A DNA stretch of 64,000 bases from Orobanche coerulescens (taxonomy: Eukaryota; Streptophyta; Magnoliopsida; Lamiales; Orobanchaceae): assembly GCA_033398695.1 (NCBI GenBank), contig CM065809.1:171606501-171670500 (forward strand), read 5' to 3'. Positions 32,173-43,797 of the stretch are shown here, piece after piece. Under the pieces are notes generated by a model that made no database searches, was not told the DNA's origin, and saw only the letters and a program-made list of their open reading frames with translations. The position numbers and the translations under genes were made by a program. The stretch's first letter is position 1; every line of letters starts with the position of its first letter.

Positions 32173-33255
32173 ATCTCCGGGTTCGAAGACCACTTCCTTT
32201 CTCCCTCGGTTGGCGCGCTCAACATACTGCTTAGTACGCCTTTCTAGGTTAGCTCTTGCTTTCTCATGGAGTTGCTTAACTAGCTCGGCTTTCCTCTTCC
32301 CATCTGTACTAATCCTTTCAGTCACAGGCAAAGGCACAAGATCAAGTGGGGTCAAAGGATTAAATCCATAAACAATCTCAAAAGGAGAACATTGAGAAGC
32401 AGAATGCACTGTTCGATTATAAGGAAATTCAACATGTGGCAAACATTCTTCCCAAGTTTTAATGTTTGTTTTTATTATAACCCTTAACAAAGTAGAAAGA
32501 GTTCTATTTACTACTTTGGTTTGCCCATCAGTTTGTGGATGACAAGTGGTAGAAAATAGAAGCTTTGTGCCTAATTTAGCCCATAAGGTTTTCCAAAAAT
32601 AACTTAGGAACTTAGCATCGCGATCAGAAACTATAGTCCTAGGCATTCCATGTAAACGAACGATCTCTCTAAAGAAAAGATTAGCCACGTGAAATGCATC
32701 ATCAGTTTTGTGGCAAGCTATGAAATGTGCCATTTTTGAAAATCTATCAACCACAACAAATATAGAATCCCTCCCATACCGGTTTCTAGGCAATCCTAGC
32801 ACGAAATCCATCGATATATCAGTCCAAGGAGTATTAGGAATGGGGAGTGAGGTGTACAAACCGTGGGGTTGAACTCGACTTTTAGCCATTTTACAATTGA
32901 TACATCGACCACAAATACGAATGACATCTCGTTTCATACCCGGCCAGTAGAAATGTTCTTGCAAAACAGACAAGGTTTTATCAATGCCAAAATGACCCAT
33001 CAACCCTCCCCCATGTGATTCGAGTAACAATAGTTCACGTATAGAACTAGTAGGTATGCATAACTTACTTTCTCTAAACAGAAAACCATCACTCTTATAG
33101 TACTTATCTACTCCAGACTTCTCACAAGTAATGAAAATTTCGCCAAAATCAATGTCTTTCTCGTACAGAGTTTTAATCAATTCAAAACCAAGTATTTTCG
33201 AATCTAAAGTAGTCAGAAAGGTATACCTGCGAGATAGAGCATCAGCAACGATGTT
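32173..33255 (-). pseudogene. Gypsy integrase, N-terminal zinc finger and catalytic core
   Basis: Within the 341-codon open stretch (33180-32155) the zinc-binding part ([12 protein letters not shown], then CGRCINC) precedes the core with the first Asp ([11 protein letters not shown]) and second Asp (VSDRDAKF). The third catalytic residue, a Glu in GQTEVVNRTL of the family, is Lys here (AAA, about 32520), so the enzyme should be dead. A TAG near 33254 separates it from RNase H. The frame is cut after FEPGD by the nested element; it resumes at 23908. Confidence 0.93.
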
Positions 33256-34995
33256 CTATTTTCCCTGTTTGTACTTGATTACATACGGTAACGTCTCTAT
33301 GAATTCCATCCATCGAGCATGCCTTATATTCAACTTTTGTTGCCCCTTCAGATGTTTCAAGGACTCGTGATCAGTGTGTATCACGAACTCTTTGGGCCAT
33401 AAGTAATGTTGCCAAGTTTCGAGTGCTCGAACCAAGGCATATAGTTCCTTGTCGTAAGTTGGATAGTTCAGCGAAGCTCCTCCCAACTTCTCACTGAAGT
33501 AGGAAATCGGCCTACCTTCTTGCATCAAAACAGCTCATATACCTGTACCGGATGCATCACACTCGATCTCAAAAGACTTAGCAAAATTCGGCAGGGCTAG
33601 CAGTGGAGCGTTCGTCAGTTTTTCTTTCAAGGCCTCCGTCTCTTGTTCCTGTTCCCACTTGAATCCAACATTCTTCTTGATTACCTCAGTCAAAGGGGCG
33701 GCTACAGTACTAAAGTTGGGTAAAAACCGGCGATAGAAGCTTGCCAGGCCGTGGAAGCTTCGGACTTCGCTCACATTTTTGGGACTGTCCCATTCTCTAA
33801 TTGCCCTCACTTTCTCTTCATCGACCTGTATCCCTTGGGAACTAACAACGAAACCAAGGAAAGCCAATTTCTCGGTGCCAAAGTTGCATTTTTGAATGTT
33901 AGCAAACAAGTGTTCATTTCTAAGCACAAGCAACACCTCCTTTAAATGCTTGATATGTTCATTCAAACTTTTGCTATATATTAGGATATCATCAAAGTAT
34001 ACAACAATAAATTTCCCAATAAAAGCACGTAGAACATGATTCATTACCCTCATAAATGTACTTGGTGCGTTAGTGAGCCCAAATGGCATAACTAACCACT
34101 CATACAAACCATGTTTAGTTTTAAACGCCATTTTCCACTCGTCTCCCTCTTTCATTCGAATCTGATGGTACCCACTTTTTAAATCAATTTTTGGAAACAT
34201 TGTGGAACCATATAATTCATCTAACATGTCGTCAAGTCTAGGGATGGAATGTCGATATTTCACCGTAATGTTGTTTATTGCCCGGCAGTCTACGCACATC
34301 CTCCACGAGCCATCTTTCTTTGGTACTAGCAATACCGGAACTGCACAAGGACTCATACTCTCTCTCACATGTCCCTTTGATAGTAGTTCATCCACTTGCC
34401 TTTGCATCTCTTTAGTCTCTTCGGGGTTACTTCGGTACGCAGGACGGTTTGGTATTGAAGATCCTGGAACAAAGTCGATACAGTGCTCGATGCCTCGAAC
34501 GGGCGGCAATCCGGGTGGTGTCTCCTCAAGAAACACGTCTTCAAACTCCTGCAATAACGAGACAATCAATGGATCAGTAGTTTCAGGAATAGATGGAATT
34601 TTAAGCAATACATCACGAAATAGTAATAGAACCACAGGCCGTCTTGCGAGCATGGCCCGTTTTACTTCACTAGCCCTACAAAGGGCGACGGTTTTTATCC
34701 CTTTAGGGATCGCCGTGACTGTTTTCTTTTCCTTCTCCTTTTTTTCGCTTTCTCTCAGTGCTTGTTCTAATATCCTCTGATCTTCAAGGATTTGCTTAGG
34801 GGTCATAGGTGATAGGTTGAATTTCTTCTTTCCAAAAATGAAGGAATACTTGTTTGAAAACCCATCATGAGTAACTTTGCGGTCGTACTGCCATGGTCTT
34901 CCTAACAGGATCTGGGTGGCATGCATAGGGGCTTCGTCGCAAACTACTTCGTCCTCATATCTACCTATTTTAAAGGGTACGGTGCATCTACTCAC
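33256..34995 (-). pseudogene. Gypsy reverse transcriptase and RNase H
   Basis: RT motifs are in order: [49 protein letters not shown], the catalytic YFDDILIYS, and [11 protein letters not shown]. RNase H follows with [12 protein letters not shown], a TGA near 33535, then [30 protein letters not shown] and [13 protein letters not shown]. Both stops look like point mutations; the rest of the domain is well conserved. The opening part (RYEDEV...[17 protein letters not shown]) is the usual end of the protease region in plant gypsy pol. Confidence 0.95.
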
Positions 34996-35005
34996 TACTT
35001 TCGCC

Positions 35006-35527
35006 TCAAAGATTATTCATCCACATCAACTTATATGGTTTAGGGTGTCTTTCGGTTTTAAGCTCTAGTTTCTGCACCAAGGCTGTACTAACGACATTGA
35101 CACAACTACCTCCATCTATGATCATACTACAGAGGTTCTCCTTAATGTAGCACCTACACTGAAACAAGTTCTCCCTCTGGCTATCCTCATCTTCCACTAC
35201 CTTAGCTGACAAGGACACTCTAAGCACTACATTAATCTTCCCTTCTAAGATTTCTTCATTACATTCTTCTATCTCTCCTCCACTATCCTCATCCTTAATC
35301 TCTTCTTCTCCCTCACTTTCAGTCGCTATTTCCCCTGACTTAATGACTACAACTCGCTTGTTTGGGCAGTTTGGGGCTATGTGACCTATACCTTGACACC
35401 TATAGCATCGTATCTCATGTGTCCTAGGTTGAGGTTTGGAACTTGATGACGGTTGGGACTTAGTTGGCGGATTAGGGGTTGTCTGGACCCTAGTGACCGG
35501 CGGTTTTAGGTCTTCCTTATGGTTAGT
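35006..35527 (-). pseudogene. Gypsy gag zinc knuckle and protease
   Basis: CYRCQGIGHIAPNC is a complete CX2CX4HX4C knuckle. About 85 residues on, CSMIIDGGSCVNVVSTALV is the protease active-site region with the DGG form common in plant gypsy copies. A TAG near 35527 separates this from gag. A 1-bp frameshift near 35006-35015 separates it from the RT part. Confidence 0.85.
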
Positions 35528-35530
35528 GGG

Positions 35531-36550
35531 CTATCTCGATTTCCATGGGATACTAGGAGTGGGGGTCTTCTTAGTTTGACGCCTCCGAACTTGGGTTTCT
35601 ATTTTCCTATCCGTGTGCACCATTTCTTCTAAGTCATGCATAATCATGAGCTCTAATTGGTCTCTAATCTCAACATTGAGTCCGGCTAATAACCTAGTCA
35701 TGGTACTATCGTGGTCCTCCTCTATACGACATCTAATCAGTCCTGTTTCCATTTCCTTATAGTAATCGTCTACTGACTTAGTCCCTTGCCTTAAAGTGTG
35801 GAGATTATACCTAAGGTCCCTCATGTAATAGCTAGGAACAAATCTTTCCTTCATCACTCGCTTCAGTTCTTCCCATGTATCTATGGGTTTTTCCCCACGT
35901 CGATGCCTAAGTTGAACTACATGATCCCACCATACAAGAGCATACCCAGTGAACTCTATAGTGGCTATCTTAACCTTCTTAAGATCTGAAAAATTTCGAC
36001 ACTCAAATTGTCCCTCGACCTTCCTAACCCATTCAAAGTAAGTTTCGGGATCATATTTGCCTTCAAAAGGTGGTATGGAGAACTTAACACTACTTAAGTT
36101 ATCATCTACCCGTACTCGTTGTTCTCTAGGTTCTTGGTCGATCCTAGACTGTCTGTCATCCTCAAAGTACTCGTCATATTCATCTTCTGGATAGTATTCG
36201 GGTGGTGGAGGGGCTGCCCTAACTCTACCCCTTTCTCTACCTCTATACCGTGAATCCCTTCCTCCCATTGTGGGTTCTCTCTCTCGATTCTCCCTGTTTC
36301 TAATAGTAGGTTCGGGAGTTGGCGACGTTCTATGGGATTTCAGCTCTTCCCTCATTTCCAACATCATGTTTTCCATCATTCGTATGTAGGATGTCAGGCC
36401 TTCGAGTTGGAATTGCACATCACGGAAGCTTTGGATTTTATTAGTAACTGGGTCGTCGCTTATGACCTCTTCCTCATCTACGGGATCCTTCCCAGGTCGT
36501 CTAAGGGCTGTAGTTTCTCCATCCTTCGAGTTTCTCAATCCTGTCATCAT
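35531..36550 (-). pseudogene. Gypsy gag (capsid region)
   Basis: 339 codons. An N-terminal coiled-coil-like stretch (QLEGLTSYIRMMENMMLEMREEL) and a charged linker precede the retrotransposon gag domain (IPPFEGKYDPETYFEWVRKVE, YALVWWDHVV, WEELKRVMKERFVPSYY, LRQGTKSVDDYYKEME). Gag forms the particle shell. The ATG at 36550 is the first of the frame, about 150 bp downstream of the PBS. Confidence 0.93.
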
Positions 36551-36690
36551 GGTACTAAGTGATTCGAAACAGTAAGCAAGTATCGAGTAGCTTACTTAAA
36601 ACACAATAACTTAACTCCAATGTGAATCACAAAATTAGTTATATATATAGATATATGAGAATAACGATAAGAAAGGAACGACAAAATCGT

Positions 36691-36702
36691 TCTCTGATGC
36701 CA
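36691..36702 (-). other. Primer-binding site of the gypsy element
   Basis: The minus strand reads TGGCATCAGAGA two bases after the 5' LTR, one change from the TGGTATCAGAG initiator-Met type. Confidence 0.8.
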
Positions 36703-36704
36703 AA

Positions 36705-38377
36705 TGATACCGATCGATACCCAACAGTGTTACCAATACAGGAACTGTGGTGAATCGTGGTTGTTTGAAGCGGAAGTATAAGTTCTCGAGCGGAAGCAAA
36801 CGAACAGCAAATAGCAAATAACAATAGCGGACAAAGATTTCGATACAAGATTTGATACAAAGAATGTTCGACAAAGACTTCGACATAAAGACTCTGACAA
36901 AGACTATTCGGACACCACTTGGATACAGCAATGTTCGGACAGTACTTTAGTACGGTACTTTGGTACAGCGGCAATTGGATTGTATTTCGGTACAGCAGCA
37001 ATGGATTATATTTCGGTACAGCAACAATGGACTATATTTCGGTACAACAACAATGGATTATATTTCGGTACAGCAACAATGGACTATATTTCGGTACAAC
37101 AACAATGGATACGGAAATGATGTGGGCACTTCAAACCCTTAGAATTAATTACTATAATCCCCTTAGAATCTTGTTCTAAAGAAACGTTTGGAATTATTCT
37201 AAGAACTCAAGTTTCTATGATTAAGACTTAACAATTTTATGAACTAAAATTGCAAGAATGTAGAAGTGAGAATTATAAGAATAATACTCAAGAAAATTCG
37301 AGCAACAACTCTGATTCTAGCTCAAGGCCGAAATATCTTTTTGATTTCAAAAGTTTATTGATGTTCTTCTCGTTACCTAAAGGTCTCCTTATATAGGAGA
37401 GTGCAAAGCAAACTATATTATCTCTGACATATTAAACTAAGGAAATAAAATCAAGTGTCTCTACTTTTTAAGACAATGCAGGACTGCTTCACATGGGACT
37501 GGATTAAAAGGGAATAAACTAACACAACTTAACTATAAAGTAAATAAAGGAATCTTGAAAAGGTCTTGGTCTTCACAATTTCTCACGTTCACTTTGAAAC
37601 TTCCACATGCTGAAGTTCCCTTTTCCAAGACAACACCAAACATCACCTTCCTTGACGCTTCCTCACGCCTAAGTCTAATTTCCAAGCTAGGATGGATTTT
37701 CCTTAATCATCAAGTCGACCTTCGGTTGTTCATCCCTTTTTTTTATAGAGTATTTCTCTTTTCGAGTTTTTATGATTTAACTCTCATTTTCAGGAAATAC
37801 GACAAAGACGCCCTCATGCCATTATTTAGGCAATATATGGGGTCCGCCCTCAAGCTTTCTGTTTTTAGCTATATCTGGGCTGCCCTCAAGCAAAGCTATA
37901 TCTGGGCTTAGGATTTGAACAATTGTCGGGCCTTCCTGAATCTCAAGTAGATCCACCGTTGCACAGTCACTAAACTTAGACATGATTTCCACTTCTAATT
38001 CGGGCAGCTTAAGGACGAGCTTGTCTTCTTCTTTTCTTTGGACGTGAATTCTTCTAGGTTCAGGGCCTTTATTAAGTGCACTCGAAGCAGCCTCAGTGTG
38101 AGGGTCTTCAAGAGAGGATTTGATCGAGGTCATACAGTAAACCTCTTGAGTAGGAACCGAGTTGTCTTCGTAAGAGTTAATAACAGATAGTAAGGTAACA
38201 GGTGAGGAACGTGTATTAAGTTTATTTCGTGAGGTGGTGCTAGTGTCACTCGTTCTCAACATTTCACTCGTTTGTTCTCTCAACTTCCTAGCACGTGCAC
38301 GTGTGATAGGACCAGTGGGGTCCATGACGGTTCCAACCGTTCCTAACTCTTTTGGTAGCACAACCATGTTTGTATCA
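36705..38377 (-). repeat. 5' LTR of the gypsy element
   Basis: 1673 bp, paired with 22002-23670. The 26-bp tandem units are at about 36970-37108 and the TATA-like box at 37387-37398. The stretch 38367-37822 is open for 181 codons in the same phase as the pol extension of the other LTR, with about nine amino-acid differences. Confidence 0.95.
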
Positions 38378-38382
38378 GTGAT

Positions 38383-38748
38383 AATTATAGTGGAATGTAC
38401 AAACCACAGTCACACATTCATCCAATTAATTTGCGAAACCCAAACCACTAGATCAAATAGAAACCCCCAAAACGATCAACTAAATTACTAACACCCACAA
38501 ACTATTCTCAAACTAAGAAATCATAAACCAGAAATACAACCATCAAAATTTTGTATTAGTTCTTAAACACAACCACTGTTGAAAACCTCCCACAGCTTAC
38601 TGTCATCATTTTACCTATATAGGTAATAATATTACCTACGTACGTAATATTATTATCTTATCAAATAAAAAAACTACTCTTACCACTCACCCTCTCAACA
38701 CTCATATACCCATCACACCAGCTTTCGAGAAAAGAAGATGATGACGAC
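38383..38748. other. Intergenic, with a short palindrome
   Basis: AATAATATTAC (38625-38635) and GTAATATTATT (38644-38654) form an 11-bp stem around CTACGTAC. Nothing else recognised. Confidence 0.6.
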
Positions 38749-39316
38749 TAGGGCTGAGCACCGGGTCTGACCCGACCCGGTCCGGAATGGACCGGATTAT
38801 AAATGGTCGGACTTTATCGACCCGAAGCCCGGACCTGTTGAATCGGGCCAACCTGGTCCGACCAGTGAAACCGGGTTGGTGCAAATGGCCGCCTTGCTTC
38901 TAGCCCGATTTTGTAAATTTTTTTTTTTGCATATTAAGTGTCCTTTTATTACATATAAAATATTTTATTCTTTACATACTCCCATAAAAAACAATTATCA
39001 ATCTTAATATCTTTATTTAGTCACCAAACTCCCAAGTTCAACAATATTTTAGTATAAATAAACTTAATTAGAATAATGTGCAATCATAATCGAGCCATTA
39101 ATCATCATTATTTAATCACCACCGAGGGTAAATTACAATAAAAAATAAAATTTTTTAGGTATTTTTATTTTTATCGGGTCGTTCCGGGTTGGACCCGGAT
39201 TTTCCGGGTTTTGACCCGGTTCGGCCCGAAACCCGAATTTAGACAAAATGCAGACTCGGGACCCGGATCTAATTAACAGGTCCGGTCCGGGTCCGGACCA
39301 TTTGTGCTCAGCCCTA
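38749..39316. mobile_element. hAT-type MITE (568 bp)
   Basis: Perfect terminal inverted repeats TAGGGCTGAGCAC and GTGCTCAGCCCTA, with a perfect 8-bp TSD ATGACGAC (38741-38748 and 39317-39324). Subterminal regions are rich in GACCCGG/CCGGGTC. From 39325 to 39756 no feature is seen. Confidence 0.96.
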
Positions 39317-39756
39317 ATGACGACGTCAGTTTGGAGAGAAAAATTCAAAGTACATTCCCACCATATTCTCATCCCCCATACTTTGTTCATTGTTTTGCCA
39401 ATAAAATCTCTCTCCACATCTATTCGAAAAAATCAAATATCTACAAAAATAACAAAGAACAAATCTCGTTCAGATCTGTGTGAAAAAAATCGAAAAATAT
39501 ATATAATTCAGACTTTTTTAAAGAAAATATTGAAATTGAAAAAGAATTCCAGAAAAAATTCCATATTTCGAGAAAATGGTCAAAATGAGATCGAAATTGT
39601 AGAAAAAAAATCCAAAAATTATAATCATTTTGGAAACCAGATTCGAAATCTATATTTTTTTTGGTCTACCTACCAACAAAAAGAGGGAAAAAGAGAAAAA
39701 TATAAACAAACTTGAAGACGTTGGAGTGTGCACGCGGGGCAGACGTGAGAGAGGCA

Positions 39757-40920
39757 GAAACCAAACCAAACCAGTATATCCCGCACAGATCAAGTTCTGG
39801 GAGGGTAAGATGTCTGTGACGCATTCTCTACTTTTTACTAGAGGAGAAATTGCTTTCTCAGAACAGTGCACAACAAAGATAGCGTGATATATACAAAGAA
39901 GATATGATACGAAAAAACTCCAAAGATACATGGCCGTACGCTTAATTCATACGAAAGCCTTACCTAATGGGATTTTGGCAACTGCACTCTCGATGAACGT
40001 TGCTCTAACAGAGGAGAGGTTGACTCTGCGCACAGCTCCCTGTAAAAAACACACCACATGCAAAAGGCAATAGGATAAAACATACAATAAAGGTAAAAGA
40101 TGCAACGCTCTAGGTCAAAATTAACCGAGACAACCCAATCCTGAGGCTTTCAACTACAGCATTGCTCCCTACAAAGGAATCAACAACTCTGATCTGGCGC
40201 CTCCAAGAGCCCCTATCAACAGTCATGGTCCTGGAAAGGTTTAAGGCCTTCAAATCTAATCTCAGCTGCTCCTCCCACGTCCTCCTCGCTCTGCCTCTCC
40301 TCCTCTCCCCGACAACCAATAAACTCTCGACCCTTCTCACCGGAGCAGAAGCCTGCCTCCTGCGGATGTGGCCAAACCATCTCAATCTCCCTTCCCTAAC
40401 TTTCGCTGAAATGGGCGCCACTTCTAACGCGTTCCTGAAAACCCCATTCGAGATTCTATCCAGCATTGTGTGACCACACGACCAACGTAACATTCTCATT
40501 TCAAATGCCTAACTTGCTCTCAGCGACTTCTTCATCGCCCAACATTCTGAGCCATACAACATAGCAGTCCGATCACGCTCTATGTAATTTACCCTTCAAC
40601 TTTAGAGGACTTTCTGTCACACAGACCCCGCTGGCCGCTTCTCCACCTTAGCCACCCCGCCTTGATACGATGAGTGACATCATCTTCACACTCACCTTCC
40701 TTCTGAATGATCGAACCCAAATACTTGAACTTATCCGTACGGGGTACAATCTGATCCGCAATCATTACCTCTACTTCTTCCTCGTTGGCCTCACCACTAA
40801 AGTTACACCAGAGATACTCGGTCTTAGACCGGCTCACACGCAAGCCCTGGGATTCTAACTTAGACCTCCATAGCTCCAACTTCGAGTTCACCTCCCTCCT
40901 CGACTCCGCCACTAACACAA
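39757..40920 (-). pseudogene. 5'-truncated RTE-like LINE (reverse transcriptase C-terminus and 3' tail)
   Basis: The minus strand encodes LVAESRREVNSKLELWRSKL, then KTEYLWCNF and KFKYLGSIIQKEG (40918-40589). After a stop and frame change come MRMLRWSCGHTMLDRI, GRLRWFGHIRRR and RTWEEQLRLDLKAL (40499-40110). These are the post-catalytic RT and C-terminal parts of RTE-clade LINEs. The non-coding tail has the ACATCTTACCCTCCCAGAAC motif and ends in repeated TTTGG near 39757. Catalytic RT and endonuclease are missing through 5' truncation. Confidence 0.85.
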
Positions 40921-41220
40921 TGAGAGAGGCAGGTGTGAAGAAAAGTTGAAGAACAAAAAATTACGGATGGAGTTGGAGGAAATATGAAGAAAATATGTGT
41001 TGATTTATAGTATGGGGGTAAAGTAGTCGTAACCAAAAGAGCAAAAACTGATTTCGTAGTAATGAGTTTGAAAAGTGAAAATATATGTAGTTAGTTATCA
41101 AAAATAAGATGTGCTTATTTTAGTGGGCAAAGAGTGAGCTTGACTTGTAGGTATTAGTCATTTTTCATACTTTTTATAAATTCTCCCCCAAATATTTAAG
41201 GGTGGTACTTTATAGTAGTA

Positions 41221-41938
41221 CATTAAAATCTCTATAAATTAATAATATTGGGATCGTGAATTTTTTTAATTTATAGAGATATTAATTAGTCAACAAATTA
41301 ATAATTATTAATTTATAGAGTGATTTTAAAATTTTCAAAAATAAATTTTAGAATAGTAGTTTAAATAATGTTTTTATCTAAAATCAATGAACAAATAAAG
41401 TTGAGAGAATGACTGGTCAGCTTGATTATCCAGGTGAAAACAATGAATATTTACAAGTCCAAAATTTAGAAGAAATTGTGGAGGGTGTAAAAAAAATTGA
41501 ATTGAGGATGAAGGCGAGGATGATTCGACACCTTTAGAACCAGCCACAAGAAAGGAAGCAATTATCGCATCAACCAATCTTTATAATTTATTTTGTTACA
41601 GTTTGAGAAGGGTATACCAGAACTTGTGAATGTATCGAGAATAGTTAGAGATGAAATTCAACTTGATTTAAATTTTAAGAAGAAACAAAATACCATAGAG
41701 TCATATTTTGCTAAATTATCCCAAGTATATATCTATATATACTACTTGGCATATGTATTTGATAAATTATTAATCTCTAGAGATAATAAACAATGTATTT
41801 ATAAAGGGTTGTTCCAATTTTTTTTAACTTATTAATTAAAATTGATTATTTTTTTAACTGGCCCAAATCGGGATGGAAAAATTATTATTTTAAAAAAATT
41901 ATTAATTTATCGAGTATTAATTTATGAATGTTTTACTG
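41221..41938. mobile_element. pogo-like (Tc1/mariner) element remnant
   Basis: Imperfect inverted ends (CATTAAAATCTCTATAAATTAA and, reversed, CAGTAAAACATTCATAAATTAA) are flanked by TA. Inside, on the plus strand, the text EEIVEGVKK..., DDSTPLEPATRKEAII and, at about 41599-41710, QFEKGIPELVNV...VRDEIQLDLNFKKKQNTIESYF matches the C-terminus of plant pogo/CENP-B-like transposases. The catalytic core is deleted and frames are broken. 40921-41218 and 41941-42276 hold only AT-rich DNA. Confidence 0.75.
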
Positions 41939-42276
41939 TATACTCTTTCATATTTAGGAGACTTTTCCAATCCTCCATGTTCAAAGATTCTTTTGCTATC
42001 AATATATTCAAATAAAATACGAATAAATTCATGTAATAGACGCATCTAAGTAATCTATTCGAGTAAATTTAATGTTCATTTGGGTGAATAAATTATCCTA
42101 ATGAACTTTTGAATGACTCGATAAATTTATTTGTATCTTACACGAATACATTCGAATCAATATCCAAATTGATCATCAAAGTATCAAAATAATTATTAGT
42201 ACTACTATGTATTAAAAAAAAATTCTTCTAAATCTGAAAGGATGCATTGAGGAAGTGGAATTTTGAGTGTCAGTAA

Positions 42277-42594
42277 CGCTTGGTTCACGACTTTTAGTAA
42301 AAGAAAGAAAAGAAAGGGAAAGAAAGTTAGGAGAAAAAAGAAGAGAAAGGAAACTGAAAGAAATTGTATTTTGTATTATCGAGTAGGAATGAAGTGAAAG
42401 GAAATTAACTATTTTGTTCTTTTCTCTCCAAGTCCTTTCAAATCGGAAGGAAAGTTAGGAGGAAAAGTTTTTCTTCCATTTTTTTCCGTTTTTCTTTTCA
42501 CTGAAAAACTTAAGAACACCAAATATTTTTTTCTTCTTATTTCCATCCATTTTTCTTTTTTTTTTCTCGTTAAGTTAAATTCGAGAACTAAGCC
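42277..42594. mobile_element. Harbinger-type MITE (318 bp)
   Basis: Ends CGCTTGGTTCACGA and TCGAGAACTAAGCC, flanked by TAA (42274-42276 and 42595-42597). It shares its interior with the larger copy at 17343-18073 but has no nested insert. Confidence 0.8.
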
Positions 42595-42894
42595 TAAGCC
42601 GGCAACAAACCAATCAAGCCCCCCTTTGGTCTTTGGGCATCGAACTTTATTGCATCACCTTTTCCCATGTTGGTTCGTTCAGCTTATGTAACAACAACAA
42701 CTCATGACAGCTATATATATCTCATACGTAACAAAAAAGAAAAAAAGTTGTAGTATATTGCGTTTACGAACACTGTTTTTTACAGTTCATTAATCAATCA
42801 ATTATATGTTGGTATGTGACAGTTGACAGTGCTTTTACAGCTCATATGTTTAACTTCACTTTGGGGCATTTGGTCGGGTGTGGGATTATTTCGA

Positions 42895-43070
42895 TAAGAC
42901 AACACCCTGAACCACACCCCAAACACATTCGTATTTTATGGGTGTTGTACCGCGTACTTTACTATTAATTTTATTATAATATTATTATGAATATTTTATC
43001 TGTAAAGCATGCGATACAACACTCATAAAGCACGAAATGTGTATGTGGTGTGATTCAGGGTGTTGCCCTA
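42895..43070. repeat. Inverted-repeat element (MITE-like)
   Basis: GACAACACCCTGAACCACAC near the left is complementary, with few mismatches, to GTGTGATTCAGGGTGTTGCC at the right. Inner parts (ACATTCGTATTTTATGGGTG against CACTCATAAAGCACGAAATG) pair too. The outer ends and TSD are unclear; GGGGCATTTGG at 42863 may be the true left end. Confidence 0.65.
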
Positions 43071-43339
43071 TGACCCCTCTTATTTTCCTAGGAACGAGTT
43101 GTACTGTTGGGTTGGCTATGGAGTGTCGAGTGAGGTCGTGGTGTATGTGTATATATATACTTGAAGGCGGCCGATGCTAAATACACCTCCATTGCTTTAT
43201 ACACCCACTTAATATAATCCAAATATGTGTAAATTTCAGTGTAGGAAATCTCAACGACCACATTTCTTTTCATGTGCGTGAATTGATCGGGCAGCAAAAA
43301 TATTGAATTGATTGAAAACTTTCAGATTGTTCTTCGACG

Positions 43340-43510
43340 GATCGTCGATCGTTAGATCGGGCAAACGGGCAGATCCAGCCCAAACAAGCAGGTCAAAAAA
43401 CGGACCGGCCTTTCTAGGTCAGGGCCCTTCTCTGGGCCTAAAACATGAGGCTCGTGGCCCTCCCAGGGTGGACTTGGCCCGACCCGCGAAACTTTTTTTT
43501 TAGTATAAAA
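43340..43510. mobile_element. Half of a GC-rich-ended hAT-like element
   Basis: GGGCAAACGGGCAGATCC..., GGGCCCTTCTCTGGGCC and TGGCCCGACCCGCG resemble one GC-rich arm of hAT MITEs. No second arm or TSD is seen. 43511-43789 is AT-rich with no feature. Confidence 0.35.
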
Positions 43511-43797
43511 TATAATATCTAGATCATTAATCATATATTATTTACAATACTACTAAAATCAAAAAATAAATGTACAACTATTTTTTTATTTGATCATTAC
43601 ATCATTAATTACCACAATAAAAAAGAGAGCTCCGACGGCTAATACTACTACTACTGCTACTAACTTTCACATAAATTATTAAATAAAAATTAGAAATTGG
43701 TAGATGGTTTCAAAAAAACTAATTAAGTATAATGATAAGAATATTCTTGATTATTATTAGTATTCACGCGCAACATTGAAAGGTTTGGTTGTTATGG

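Larger units (their letters stand above)
22002..38377 (-). mobile_element. Ty3/gypsy retrotransposon, interrupted by a nested element
   Basis: LTRs of 1669 bp (22002-23670) and 1673 bp (36705-38377) have perfect TGATAC...GTATCA inverted ends. The flanks ATGAT (21997-22001) and GTGAT (38378-38382) fit a 5-bp TSD with one change. Without the 8264-bp insert and its 5-bp TSD copy the element is about 8.1 kb. In the minus direction it runs 5' LTR (36705-38377), PBS, gag, zinc knuckle and protease, RT, RNase H, integrase, 3' LTR. Several stops and at least one frameshift make it defective. Confidence 0.95.

Noticed and set aside
37822..38367. Independent 181-residue gene
   Set aside because: It is the 5' LTR copy of the pol extension, identical in phase to the 3' LTR copy.
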